A stretch of DNA of 64,000 bases from positions 1,736,001 through 1,800,000 of the forward strand of contig NZ_JBHTCQ010000001.1 in the NCBI RefSeq assembly GCF_042665525.1, in the 5' to 3' direction. This DNA is from Allobogoriella alba (lineage in GTDB: Bacteria > Actinomycetota > Actinomycetes > Actinomycetales > Actinomycetaceae). Numbering within the stretch: the first letter of the stretch is position 1; each line of letters opens with the position of its first letter. Positions 17,585 through 25,902 of this stretch are shown here, piece by piece. Under the pieces are notes generated by a model. The model saw only the letters and a list, made by a program, of their open reading frames with translations. It made no database searches and was not told the DNA's origin. The position numbers were made by a program, and so were the translations under genes.

Positions 17585-19117
17585 GTGCCCACGCTGTTCG
17601 CCACCACGCGGCTGCTGGCGGTGCACCTGCCGGGCAGAGACGTCCCCGACGGGACGCTCGACGTGAACCTCGACGGACACCGCGTGTGGTCCACCCCCGT
17701 GCGGTGGGCCGCCGGCCCGATGATCGCCGTCGCCTGGCCCCGTGCCCTGCGCCCCTACCTGCGCGGTCGCACCCACCTCACGGTGACCGACTCCGCCACG
17801 GGCGAGGTGATCGCCGAGCAAGACGTCCGCTTCCCGGGCAACGGCCGGGTCGACGTCAGCGACGCCCGGGGCCGGAAGCTCGCGGTCAACAAGTGGGACC
17901 GCCTGGGCCCGACCCTCGACAGCGGCGACTCCGGCGTCCAGGACCGCCTGCTGGACAGCGCCGTCGCGCTCGTCGAGCAGCTGCAGGGGTGGGGCTACCC
18001 GGTGTACGCCGTCGGCGGGACCCTGCTCGGCGCGAAGCGCAACGGCCAGCTGATGCCGCACGACGACGACATCGACCTCGCCTGGCTGTGCGACGAGACG
18101 ACCATGGCCGACGTCTCGCTGGCCTCCTACGAGATGGAGCGCCGGCTCACGCAGGCGGGGCACACCGTCGTGCGGCACTCGCTCGCGCACCTGCAGGTGA
18201 CCTACTTCGACGAGGCCGGGTTCACCGACCACTACATCGACATCTTCACGGGATTCCACACGGAGGACGGGCAGTACAACCAGCCGTTCGCCCTGCGCGG
18301 CGAGCTTCCCCGGGAGACGCTGGTGCCGACCTCGACCATCGAGATCGGTGGCCGGACCCTGCCGGCGCCGGCCCGGCCGGAGGCATGGCTCGAGTTCGCC
18401 TACGGCCCGAGCTGGCTGGTCCCGGACCCGTCCTTCAAGTTCGTCACCCCGCCCAGCACGCTGCGCCTGTTCGAGACGACCTTCGGCGTCTACAACCGGC
18501 AGCGCGTCTGGTGGGAGAAGCACTACGAGCAGCTCGCCGAACGAGAGCCCTCGTCCGGCGCGGACGACGGCGTCGGCGACGTCAGCCGGTTCCTGCAGAT
18601 GCTGCCCGCCGGTGCTCCGGTGATCGAGCTCGGGTGTGGCGACGGCCGGCTGACCGAGCGCATCGCCGCGGCCGGTCATCCCGTCCGCGCGTTCGACTAC
18701 AGCCACGAGGCGCTCCGGCTCGCCCGCCAGACCCGGCCGGAGAACGTCACCTACGACTACCTCAACACCAACGACCGCCACGGGGTCCTCCGGCTGGCGC
18801 TCGACCTCCTCGAGGAGGGCCAGGACGTGTGGTTCTTCGCGTCCCGGATGCTGCACGACGTGCCCCCGAACGGCCGGGAGAGCATCTACGTGCTGCTGCG
18901 GGCCGTGCTGGGCGAGCGCACCAAGGCCTACATGACCTTCTACTCCGACCCGCACCCGCACCGGGACTCCCAGAACCCCGAGACCTGGCACCTGCCGCTG
19001 AAGACCCTGTTCACCGAGACCCGACGGTTCGGCCTGTCGTTCCACGCGCTCGGGTCGACCGACGTCTCCACGCCGTACGGCCGGCGGACCAGGCAGACCG
19101 TCGTCCTGTGGCGCTGA
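17585..19117 (+). CDS. LicD-family phosphotransferase fused to SAM-dependent methyltransferase
   Basis: A protein of 510 residues with three parts. Residues 1-115 form a beta-rich domain of unknown type. Residues ~120-310 hold a LicD domain with GGTLLGAKRNGQLMPHDDDI (about 143-162), whose His-Asp-Asp-Asp cluster binds the metal. Residues ~335-510 hold a class I methyltransferase with motif I VIELGCGDGRL (about 345). LicD proteins transfer phosphocholine or other phosphorylated alcohols from CDP donors to glycans. A methyltransferase in the same chain suggests that the transferred group, or the chain end, is methylated. GTG start with GAGGAGGG 3 nt upstream. First gene of a six-gene operon that also encodes a CTP-using enzyme able to make a CDP donor. 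Substrate unknown. Confidence 0.85.
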   Translation: MPTLFATTRLLAVHLPGRDVPDGTLDVNLDGHRVWSTPVRWAAGPMIAVAWPRALRPYLRGRTHLTVTDSATGEVIAEQDVRFPGNGRVDVSDARGRKLAVNKWDRLGPTLDSGDSGVQDRLLDSAVALVEQLQGWGYPVYAVGGTLLGAKRNGQLMPHDDDIDLAWLCDETTMADVSLASYEMERRLTQAGHTVVRHSLAHLQVTYFDEAGFTDHYIDIFTGFHTEDGQYNQPFALRGELPRETLVPTSTIEIGGRTLPAPARPEAWLEFAYGPSWLVPDPSFKFVTPPSTLRLFETTFGVYNRQRVWWEKHYEQLAEREPSSGADDGVGDVSRFLQMLPAGAPVIELGCGDGRLTERIAAAGHPVRAFDYSHEALRLARQTRPENVTYDYLNTNDRHGVLRLALDLLEEGQDVWFFASRMLHDVPPNGRESIYVLLRAVLGERTKAYMTFYSDPHPHRDSQNPETWHLPLKTLFTETRRFGLSFHALGSTDVSTPYGRRTRQTVVLWR

Positions 19118-19137
19118 GTCCAACAGAAGGGGCAAGC

Positions 19138-19437
19138 ATGAAGGAACTCATCGGTCGGATCGCGCGGAGCGTCGCGCCGCGCACCATGACCAACCTCGAG
19201 ACCATCACCCGGTTCGACGCCGAGTACGAGCAGCACGGCGCCCGCATCCTCATGTACGAGCGCGAGCTGCGCGAGCTGCGCCGCGAGATCGACAGCATGC
19301 GGCGTGAGCAGCGCCGAGTCGTCGAGCTGTACGACGCCGTGTTCGAGCACGCCCGCCGCAACGGCGGCGCCGCCGGGCGGGCCGCCGCGCAGGACCGCGC
19401 GGCGCAGGATGATTCGGAGGTGACGACGGACCGGTGA
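19138..19437 (+). CDS. Small coiled-coil protein of unknown function
   Basis: A protein of 99 residues. ATG 19138 follows AGAAGGGG. The central part (about 38-70) is a charged heptad-like helix (ERELRELRREIDSMRREQRR). The Ala/Gly/Asp-rich tail is probably disordered. There is no signal peptide, and the N-terminal helix KELIGRIARSVAPR is basic and amphipathic, so membrane association is possible. It ends inside the start of the next gene (GTGA overlap, 4 nt), so it is translated with the glycosyltransferase. Small coiled-coil genes of this kind can be subunits or scaffolds for neighbouring transferases; that is inference only. Confidence 0.75.
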   Translation: MKELIGRIARSVAPRTMTNLETITRFDAEYEQHGARILMYERELRELRREIDSMRREQRRVVELYDAVFEHARRNGGAAGRAAAQDRAAQDDSEVTTDR

Positions 19438-21416
19438 GGAAGGTCTCCGTCGTCGTCCCCGCGTACCGGCCGGGGGACGGCATCAACCGGGTCGTGGGCT
19501 CGCTGGAGAAGCAGACCATGCCGAGCTCTCAGTTCGAGCTCATCATCGTCGACGACGGCTCGCCCGACGACACGTGGCAGCGGCTGCAGCAGATCCGCGA
19601 CACGCACGACAACGTGCGGATCGAGCGCATCGAGAACTCCGGCTGGCCGTCCCGGCCGCGCAACGTCGGCATCGACATGGCCGAGGGCGAGTACGTGCTG
19701 TTCATGGACCACGACGACGCGCTGTTCCCGGACGGGCTGCGCGCCTCCTACGAGTTCGCCAAGGCCAACGACGCCGACGTGCTCAGCCCCAAGGAGTCCA
19801 AGACCTCCGACGTCGGCTGGGGGATCGGCAACTACACCGGGAACATCCCGAACGCGCTGCCGAAGCGCGGCATCAACGCGCTGTTCCCGATGATGCCGCA
19901 CAAGTTCTACAAGACGTCCTTCCTGCGCGAGCACGGCATCCGCTTCCCGGAGGGCCGCCGCATGCTGTGGGAGGACGTCTACTTCAACATCTCGGCGTAC
20001 CGGCACGCGAAGGTCGTCTCCATCCTGTCCGAGACGCCGGTGTACCTGTGGGTGGAGACCGCCCAGAACAACTCCGCGACCTATGGCCCTCGGGAGGAGG
20101 AGTTCTGGGAGAAGCTCCTCGCGCTGTACGCCTTCATCGACCGCGAGCTGCCGGAGGCCGAGTTCGCCGACGCCCGCGGGTCGATGATGCGCCACCAGTA
20201 CAACACCCGGATCGTCGGGCGGTTCTGGCGCGAGCTGGGCCGGCCCGGGGACGACTGGCTGCCGATGGCGCTCGGTCACCTGCGGACGGTGCTCGAGCGG
20301 TACCTGCCGGCCGAGGTCGACGCCCAGATGCCCCCGTTGACCCGCCCGCGTGCCCACCTGCTGCGCCACGAGCGGATCGACCTGGCCCGGACCCTGCGTA
20401 CGTACGAGAACGGCCTCGCCGGGACCAGCCGGACGTCCGAGGTGACCTGGGACGGGGACGTCCTGACGGTCCGCGCCACCGCGCGGTGGGCCACCAAGGA
20501 CGACAAGCCGTTGGTGCTGCTGCGCCGCGGTGACCGACTGGTGCGCGCCGTGCCAGCGGAGGTGGCAGCCGTCGTCCCGGAGGAGTACCTCGACGTCACG
20601 GACGAGATCCGGCGGGCCCGGTCCCTGCTGACGATCCGCGACCGACGCAAGAAGGTCACCTGGGAGCTGCCGACCAGCACCGAGCTGAGGGTCGAGCCGA
20701 TCAACTCCGAGGACGCCTCCGGGACGGCGGCACGCACCGAGGCCGTCACGGTGGCGGTGGACGCGACCGCCACGGTCGACCTGCGCTCCGGCGCCGGGGG
20801 CGCGCCGCTGGAGGGGCCGCTGTGGGACTTCCACGCGAAGAACGTGCTGCTCGGCACGAGCATCCACAACGGTCTCGCCACCCGGACGCCGAGCCACGTC
20901 GCGCTGCTGCGCGGACGCAGCGCGGTCGCGTACGCCAACCGGGACGGCAAGCTCAGCCTCGACCTCGGGCAGAAGGTCCGCAGCGTGCTCGCCGAGGCCC
21001 GCCCCGCCGTGGGCGAGGCCCGGTTCGCCCCGGCGGGTCGCGGCGGCCTGTACCGGTTCGACCTGCCGCTGACGGACGTCACGACGGCGGGGCGCACCGA
21101 GATCCGCGGCAGCATCTCCCTCAGCCCTGCGGGCTCGCTGCCCGCCACGGTGGCGCTCAGCGGCCGGCTGCACGGCCTGCCCCGGATCGGTCCGGTGCTG
21201 CGTCGCGCCCTGGGGGCCAAGCCGGCCCGGCTCGTCGGCGACGACGACGGCGCACGCGTCGAGGGGATCGTCCGTGCCCTGCCGGGCACCTACCGGGTCG
21301 CCTTCCGGTTCCAGGGACGTACCGTCGTCGCACCGCTGCTGCTGCACGTGCCCCTGCTCGGGGACCGCACCCCACGGTTCGACCACGCCCAGACGACCAC
21401 GGAGGCAGAACGATGA
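19434..21416 (+). CDS. TarP/TarS-like family 2 glycosyltransferase with C-terminal beta domains
   Basis: A protein of 660 residues. The GT-A domain (1-~330) has VSVVVPAYRPGD at the N-terminus, IIVDDGSPDDT, ENSGWPSRPRNVGID, the metal site MDHDD (about 91-95) and the acceptor-side MLWEDVYFNI (about 175). GWP-x-x-PRN-x-G with FMDHDD resembles the poly(ribitol-phosphate) GlcNAc transferases TarP/TarS. Residues ~330-640 are beta-rich with no catalytic motif, comparable in position to the TarS C-terminal sugar-binding/oligomerising domains. It is paralogous along its length to the gene at 22998. Likely decorates a phosphate-containing polymer; the sugar is unknown. Confidence 0.85.
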   Translation: MRKVSVVVPAYRPGDGINRVVGSLEKQTMPSSQFELIIVDDGSPDDTWQRLQQIRDTHDNVRIERIENSGWPSRPRNVGIDMAEGEYVLFMDHDDALFPDGLRASYEFAKANDADVLSPKESKTSDVGWGIGNYTGNIPNALPKRGINALFPMMPHKFYKTSFLREHGIRFPEGRRMLWEDVYFNISAYRHAKVVSILSETPVYLWVETAQNNSATYGPREEEFWEKLLALYAFIDRELPEAEFADARGSMMRHQYNTRIVGRFWRELGRPGDDWLPMALGHLRTVLERYLPAEVDAQMPPLTRPRAHLLRHERIDLARTLRTYENGLAGTSRTSEVTWDGDVLTVRATARWATKDDKPLVLLRRGDRLVRAVPAEVAAVVPEEYLDVTDEIRRARSLLTIRDRRKKVTWELPTSTELRVEPINSEDASGTAARTEAVTVAVDATATVDLRSGAGGAPLEGPLWDFHAKNVLLGTSIHNGLATRTPSHVALLRGRSAVAYANRDGKLSLDLGQKVRSVLAEARPAVGEARFAPAGRGGLYRFDLPLTDVTTAGRTEIRGSISLSPAGSLPATVALSGRLHGLPRIGPVLRRALGAKPARLVGDDDGARVEGIVRALPGTYRVAFRFQGRTVVAPLLLHVPLLGDRTPRFDHAQTTTEAER

Positions 21417-22213
21417 CCAGCGCCCTCGTCGGCCACACCGGCTTCGTCGGGTCGAACTTCGCGCTCCAGCACGACTTCGACGCGACGTACAACACCTCGA
21501 ACATCGCCGACATCGCCGGCAAGCGGTACGACCTCGTGGTCAGCGCCGCGAACCGGGCCGACTCCCACCGCATCAACCACGGCGCGGGCCAGGAGGACCG
21601 GGCCGAGATCCAGGACTACGTGGACCTGCTGAGCCGGGCGGAGATCGGCAAGCTCGTCCTCGTCTCCACCGTGTCCCTGTACCCGCCGCTGACCTCGCCG
21701 GACGAGGACACCCCGGTGACCGAGGAGGGCCTGCTGCCCTACGGCGCCAACCGCGCGTACCAGGAGCACGTCCTCGCCTCCCGTTTCGACACCCTCATCC
21801 TGCGTCTGCCGCAGCTGTACGGCGCGAACCTCAAGAAGGGGATCGTGTACGACCTGCTCAACGACTACCGGGTCGAGCACATCCGGCCGCGGCTCGCCTT
21901 CCAGCACTACGACCTCTCCCGGGTGTGGGCGGACACCAGGATCGCCCTGGAGCACGGGCTCGGCTCCCTCAACGTGGCGCCGCCGCCGATCGAGTCCGGG
22001 ACGGTGGCGCAGCAGGTCTTCGGCCGCGACATCTGGGGCCAGCACGCCGACGTCGAGGAGACGCCGGAGAGCCTCGGGTACACCCGGGACATGCGCACCA
22101 AGCACGGCGCGCTGTTCGCGCCGGCGGGCCGGGCCGCGCCCGACGGCTACCTCATGACCGAGGAGCAGGAGCTCGAGGCCATCGCGGCCTTCGTGGCCCG
22201 CCAGCGGCGCTGA
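21413..22213 (+). CDS. NAD-dependent epimerase/dehydratase-like SDR with altered active site
   Basis: A protein of 266 residues. The N-terminal GHTGFVGSN is the Rossmann GxxGxxG of extended SDR proteins. Strand motifs LVVSAANRAD and LVLVSTVSLYPP (active-site Ser/Thr) are present. The expected Tyr-X3-Lys appears as YGANR, so the catalytic Lys is replaced by Arg; YQEHV after it does not supply one either. At 266 residues it is shorter than GalE-type enzymes (about 320). It overlaps the preceding gene (ATGA) and precedes the cytidylyltransferase. It may reduce or isomerise the precursor of the CDP-activated group, or act as a binding protein. Confidence 0.75.
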   Translation: MTSALVGHTGFVGSNFALQHDFDATYNTSNIADIAGKRYDLVVSAANRADSHRINHGAGQEDRAEIQDYVDLLSRAEIGKLVLVSTVSLYPPLTSPDEDTPVTEEGLLPYGANRAYQEHVLASRFDTLILRLPQLYGANLKKGIVYDLLNDYRVEHIRPRLAFQHYDLSRVWADTRIALEHGLGSLNVAPPPIESGTVAQQVFGRDIWGQHADVEETPESLGYTRDMRTKHGALFAPAGRAAPDGYLMTEEQELEAIAAFVARQRR

Positions 22214-22268
22214 CGGCCGCGGTCCGAGCCGTGCGGCGCCGGCCGTGCGGCCAACGACAGGAGGATGC

Positions 22269-22964
22269 ATGTACAACGGCAGGTCCGTCTCGGCGATCGT
22301 CACCTGCGCCGGCAAGGGCACCCGGTTCGGCAGCAACAAGCTGCTGGAGAAGATCGGGGGGATGACGATCCTGGAGAAGACCGTCCGGGAGTTCGTCCAC
22401 CCGGCGATCGACGAGATCGTCGTGACGATCAGCGCGGAGAACCGTGAGATCTACAGCGAGATCCTCCTGGAGAAGGCCGGGCTCCCGGTGACCCTGGTCG
22501 ACGGCGGCGCCGAGCGGTTCATCTCGGCCAAGCTCGGGCTGGAGGCGACCACCGGCGAGATGATCATCGTCCACGACGGCGTGCGACCGTTCGTCAACGC
22601 CGACCTCATCGACCGGGCGCTCGCCGCCGGCGACGAGCACGGTGCCGCGATGCTCGGCACGCCCACGGTCGTCCAGCTCAAGCTCGTCGACGACGAGGAG
22701 TACGTCTCGGGATCGCTCGACCGGTCGCACAGCTGGCTGGGCCAGACCCCGCAGGTGTTCCGGCGCGAGCTCCTGGCGGAGGCCTACACCAAGGCGATCG
22801 CCGACCACTACGCGCGCGTCAGCGACGACGCGGACCTGGTCGCGGAGTACACGGGCCACCGCGTGAAGATCGTGCGCGGAGAGGACTGGAACATCAAGAT
22901 CACGACGCCGACCGACATGGTCGTCGCCGACCAGATCCTCAACCACCAGTCGGACCTGAGCTAG
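22269..22964 (+). CDS. IspD/TarI-family cytidylyltransferase
   Basis: A protein of 231 residues. CTP-binding N-terminus AIVTCAGKGTRFGSNK (about 9-24), then IVHDGVRPFV (the D-G-x-R-P of IspD/TarI) and SHSWLGQTPQVFR. These belong to the 2-C-methylerythritol-4-phosphate / ribitol-5-phosphate cytidylyltransferase family. Location beside LicD- and TarP-like genes, away from isoprenoid genes, favours synthesis of a CDP-polyol (CDP-ribitol or similar) over the IspD role, but the motifs alone do not decide. AGGAGG precedes the ATG at 22269 by 4 nt. A short ATG at 22265 is out of frame. Confidence 0.85.
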   Translation: MYNGRSVSAIVTCAGKGTRFGSNKLLEKIGGMTILEKTVREFVHPAIDEIVVTISAENREIYSEILLEKAGLPVTLVDGGAERFISAKLGLEATTGEMIIVHDGVRPFVNADLIDRALAAGDEHGAAMLGTPTVVQLKLVDDEEYVSGSLDRSHSWLGQTPQVFRRELLAEAYTKAIADHYARVSDDADLVAEYTGHRVKIVRGEDWNIKITTPTDMVVADQILNHQSDLS

Positions 22965-22997
22965 CGACCCGCCGCACGACACGCCAGAGGAGCCACG

Positions 22998-24848
22998 GTG
23001 AAGGTCAGCGTCGTCGTCCCCACCTACCGGCCCGCGCACCTGGACCGGGTGCTCGCCTCGCTCGACGCGCAGACCCTGCCCGCCGCGGAGCACGAGCTGA
23101 TCCTCGCCGATGACGGCTCCGGCCCGGAGCACGTGACCCGGCTGCGCGAGCTGACCGACGGTCGGCCGAGCACGACGCTGCTCGAGCTGGAGCACACGGG
23201 CTGGCCCGGTCACCCGCGCAACGCCGGCCTGGCGGCGGCGCAGGGCGAGTACGTCCTGTTCATGGACCACGACGACGAGCTCTACCCCGAGGCGCTCGCC
23301 GCCGGCTACGACTATGCGAGGGCGCACGACGCCGACGTGCTCGCGGGCAAGGAGACGCGTACCGACCAGGCCAAGTGGGGTCTGGACGTCTACGCGGCGA
23401 ACCGCCCGGACGCAGCGCTGCCAGGGCTCCGCGACCGTCACCCGCTGCTGCCGACGAACCCGCACAAGCTCTACCGCCGCGCGTTCCTGCGCGAGCACGG
23501 GATCCGGTTCCCGGAGGGGCGTCGGGTGCTGTGGGAGGACGTCTTCTTCAACATCGACGTCGCCGCGCACCGGCCGAGGGTCGCCGTCCTCGCCGACGTG
23601 CCGTTCTACCACTGGGTGCGCGGTGGCCGGACGGCCTCCTCCAGCTACGGCGAGGACCTCGAGGAGTTCTGGGCCTGGCTCGAAGAGATCTTCCGCTACA
23701 CCGGGGAGCGGCTCGGTCGCGACCCGCAGGACGCGCTCCAGCACGGGCAGATGCGCTGGTACCAGTACCGCCACCGGATGCTGCCCAACCTCGGTGCCGG
23801 GTTCTTCGCCGCCCCCGCGCGGCGCCGCCGCGCGGCCCAGGAGATCGCCGCTCGGATCCTCGCCGAGCAGGTCCCGCCGGCGCTCGACGCCGAGCTGCCC
23901 GTCCGACTCCGGGCGCGGGCCCACCTCGCGCGTGCCGGCGAGTGGGACCTCCTCTCCGAGCTGGTCGCCCTCGACGCCGAGCTCGCCGGCATCTCCTCGG
24001 CGGACGACGTCTCCTGGGACGAGACGGGCGCGCTGCGCGTCGAAGCCACCGCACGGTGGACCGTCCGCGGCGGGCACCGGCCGCCCCTGGTGCTCGACGA
24101 GTCCGGCCGGGTCCTCCTCGAGCTCCCGGCCTACCTGAAGGACGTGCTCCCCGCGGAGCTGCAGGACGTCACCGACGACCTCCGTGCCGCCACGTCGTCA
24201 CTCGCGGTGCGCTCGCGGGACACCGGCGTGGTGTGGGAGCTGCCGACGCGGAGCGAGGTGACGGTCGACGGCACACCCGGCGGACCCGCGGAGGTGACGG
24301 TCCGGGCCGTCGGGACGCTCGAGCGGAGCAGCGCCGCGCTCGGCCACGCCCTGGAGGCGGGGGTCTGGGACGTCAGCGCACGGAACGAGCTCTTCGGGGT
24401 CCTCAACCAGCGCGGGCTGCGGACCGCCCGTCCGGCACGCGTGGCGCTCGTCGCGGGAGAGACCCGCGTGGCGTACCGCACGGCCAACGGCCTGCTCGCG
24501 GTCGACCTCGGGCAGTCCACGCGCAGCCTCGTCGGCTCGGCCGGGCTGCGGCCCGCGCAGGCGTCCACCCGGCACCGCCGGCTCGGCGCGGACACCTTCG
24601 AGATCCCGCTCGGTGACCTCACCGCCGTCGGCGCCGGCGAGCTCGAGGGCGGCGTGCTCCTCCAGGAGCTCGACGCCGCACCGGCCACGATCACCGCCGA
24701 CCCCGGCGGCGGGGCCGTGCTCCGGGGCAGCCTCACGGCCCGCCCCGGCCGGTACCGCATGCTCGCACGGTTCGGCGGCCGACCCGTGGACACGAAGACG
24801 ATCGTCACGGTCGACGCGCGCGGCCGGCTCAGCTTCGAGCAGGGCTAG
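22998..24848 (+). CDS. TarP/TarS-like family 2 glycosyltransferase (paralogue)
   Basis: A protein of 616 residues; GTG start with GAGGAG upstream. The GT-A domain has VSVVVPTYRP, ILADDGSGPEH, HTGWPGHPRNAGLAA, metal site MDHDD (about 88-92) and VLWEDVFFNID. The C-terminal half repeats the beta-rich architecture of the 19434 gene, including shared landmarks near W-D-V-S-A-x-N-E-L-F-G and LLAVDLGQS. The two genes therefore arose by duplication and probably act on the same polymer with different linkage or sugar. Last gene of the operon. It ends 61 nt from the convergent rfbB. Confidence 0.85.
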   Translation: MKVSVVVPTYRPAHLDRVLASLDAQTLPAAEHELILADDGSGPEHVTRLRELTDGRPSTTLLELEHTGWPGHPRNAGLAAAQGEYVLFMDHDDELYPEALAAGYDYARAHDADVLAGKETRTDQAKWGLDVYAANRPDAALPGLRDRHPLLPTNPHKLYRRAFLREHGIRFPEGRRVLWEDVFFNIDVAAHRPRVAVLADVPFYHWVRGGRTASSSYGEDLEEFWAWLEEIFRYTGERLGRDPQDALQHGQMRWYQYRHRMLPNLGAGFFAAPARRRRAAQEIAARILAEQVPPALDAELPVRLRARAHLARAGEWDLLSELVALDAELAGISSADDVSWDETGALRVEATARWTVRGGHRPPLVLDESGRVLLELPAYLKDVLPAELQDVTDDLRAATSSLAVRSRDTGVVWELPTRSEVTVDGTPGGPAEVTVRAVGTLERSSAALGHALEAGVWDVSARNELFGVLNQRGLRTARPARVALVAGETRVAYRTANGLLAVDLGQSTRSLVGSAGLRPAQASTRHRRLGADTFEIPLGDLTAVGAGELEGGVLLQELDAAPATITADPGGGAVLRGSLTARPGRYRMLARFGGRPVDTKTIVTVDARGRLSFEQG

Positions 24849-24873
24849 CCGCCGCTCCGGAGCCGCCTTTCTC

Positions 24874-24908
24874 GCCGGGAGGCTGACGCCCTGCCGGGAG
24901 GCTGACGC
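24874..24908. repeat. 16-bp direct repeat between convergent genes
   Basis: GCCGGGAGGCTGACGC occurs at 24874-24889 and 24893-24908 (19-bp period). It looks like a local duplication in the short gap between the operon end and rfbB. No function evident. Confidence 0.6.
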
Positions 24909-24909
24909 G

Positions 24910-25902
24910 CTACTGGCCGGTGCGGGCGTACTTCGCCTCGACCTCGGCCTTCTGCGGCCGCCACCACTCCTCGTGCTGCCGGTACCAGGCGATGGTGTCC
25001 GCCAGGCCGGAGCGGAAGTCGGAGAACTCCGGCTCCCAGCCGAGTTCCTCCCGCAGCCGCGTGTTGTCGATCGCGTAGCGCAGGTCGTGGCCGGGCCGGT
25101 CGGCCACGTGGTCGTAGTCGCCGGGGTCGTGCCCCATGAGCTCCAGGATGAGCTCGACGACGTCCTTGTTGTTCTTCTCACCGTTCGCGCCGATGAGGTA
25201 GGTCTCGCCGATCTTGCCCTGCTCGATGACGCGCCACACGGCGGAGTTGTGGTCGCGGACGTGGATCCAGTCCCGCACGTTCTCCCCGGTGCCGTACAGC
25301 TTCGGGTGCACGCCGTCGATGAGGTTGGTGATCTGCCGCGGGATGAACTTCTCGACGTGCTGGTACGGGCCGTAGTTGTTCGAGCAGTTGGAGATCGTCG
25401 CCTCGACACCGAACGAGCGCACCCACGCGCGTACCAGCAGGTCCGAGCCGGCCTTCGTCGAGGAGTACGGGGAGGACGGGTTGTACGGCGTCGCCTCGGT
25501 GAACTTCGCCGGGTCGTCGAGGGCGAGGTCGCCGTAGACCTCGTCCGTGGAGATGTGGTGGTACCGCACCCCGTGCCGGCGCACCGCCTCGAGCAGCGTG
25601 AACGTCCCCACCAGATTCGTCGTGACGAACGGGGAGGGGTCGTCGAGGGAGTTGTCGTTGTGCGACTCCGCGGCGAAGTGCACGACGACGTCGGCCTCCC
25701 GCACCAACGGGTCCACCACGTCCGCGTCGGCGATGTCGCCACGGACGAGCTCGACGCGGTCCAGCCCGTCGAGGGAGGCCGGGTTGCCCGCGTAGGTGAG
25801 CTTGTCCAGGACGGTGACGCTCGCGTCCGGGTACGCCTGATGCGTCTGGTGGACGAAGTTGGCGCCGATGAAGCCGGCGCCGCCGGTGACGAGGACCTTC
25901 AC
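24910..25902 (-). CDS. rfbB: dTDP-glucose 4,6-dehydratase
   Basis: A protein of 330 residues. Second step of dTDP-L-rhamnose synthesis. The N-terminal VLVTGGAGFIGANFV binds NAD. STDEVYGDL (catalytic Thr-Asp-Glu) and YSSTKAGSD (Tyr-X3-Lys, about 147-155) are RmlB-specific, as is SNNYGPYQ. The start is GTG 25902; its GTGA overlaps the stop of rfbC, so the pair is translationally coupled. An open frame continues upstream but duplicates the rfbC region in another frame. Confidence 0.95.
   Translation of the reverse strand: MKVLVTGGAGFIGANFVHQTHQAYPDASVTVLDKLTYAGNPASLDGLDRVELVRGDIADADVVDPLVREADVVVHFAAESHNDNSLDDPSPFVTTNLVGTFTLLEAVRRHGVRYHHISTDEVYGDLALDDPAKFTEATPYNPSSPYSSTKAGSDLLVRAWVRSFGVEATISNCSNNYGPYQHVEKFIPRQITNLIDGVHPKLYGTGENVRDWIHVRDHNSAVWRVIEQGKIGETYLIGANGEKNNKDVVELILELMGHDPGDYDHVADRPGHDLRYAIDNTRLREELGWEPEFSDFRSGLADTIAWYRQHEEWWRPQKAEVEAKYARTGQ

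Noticed and set aside
15739..19437. Plus-strand frame of ~1230 codons spanning glfT2 and the LicD fusion
   Set aside because: Covers glfT2 on the wrong strand and the LicD gene in the wrong frame; only its last 99 codons (from 19138) form the real small gene.
22265..22447. Small frame starting at ATG 22265
   Set aside because: Out of frame with the cytidylyltransferase, whose ATG at 22269 has the better spacing and conserved motifs.
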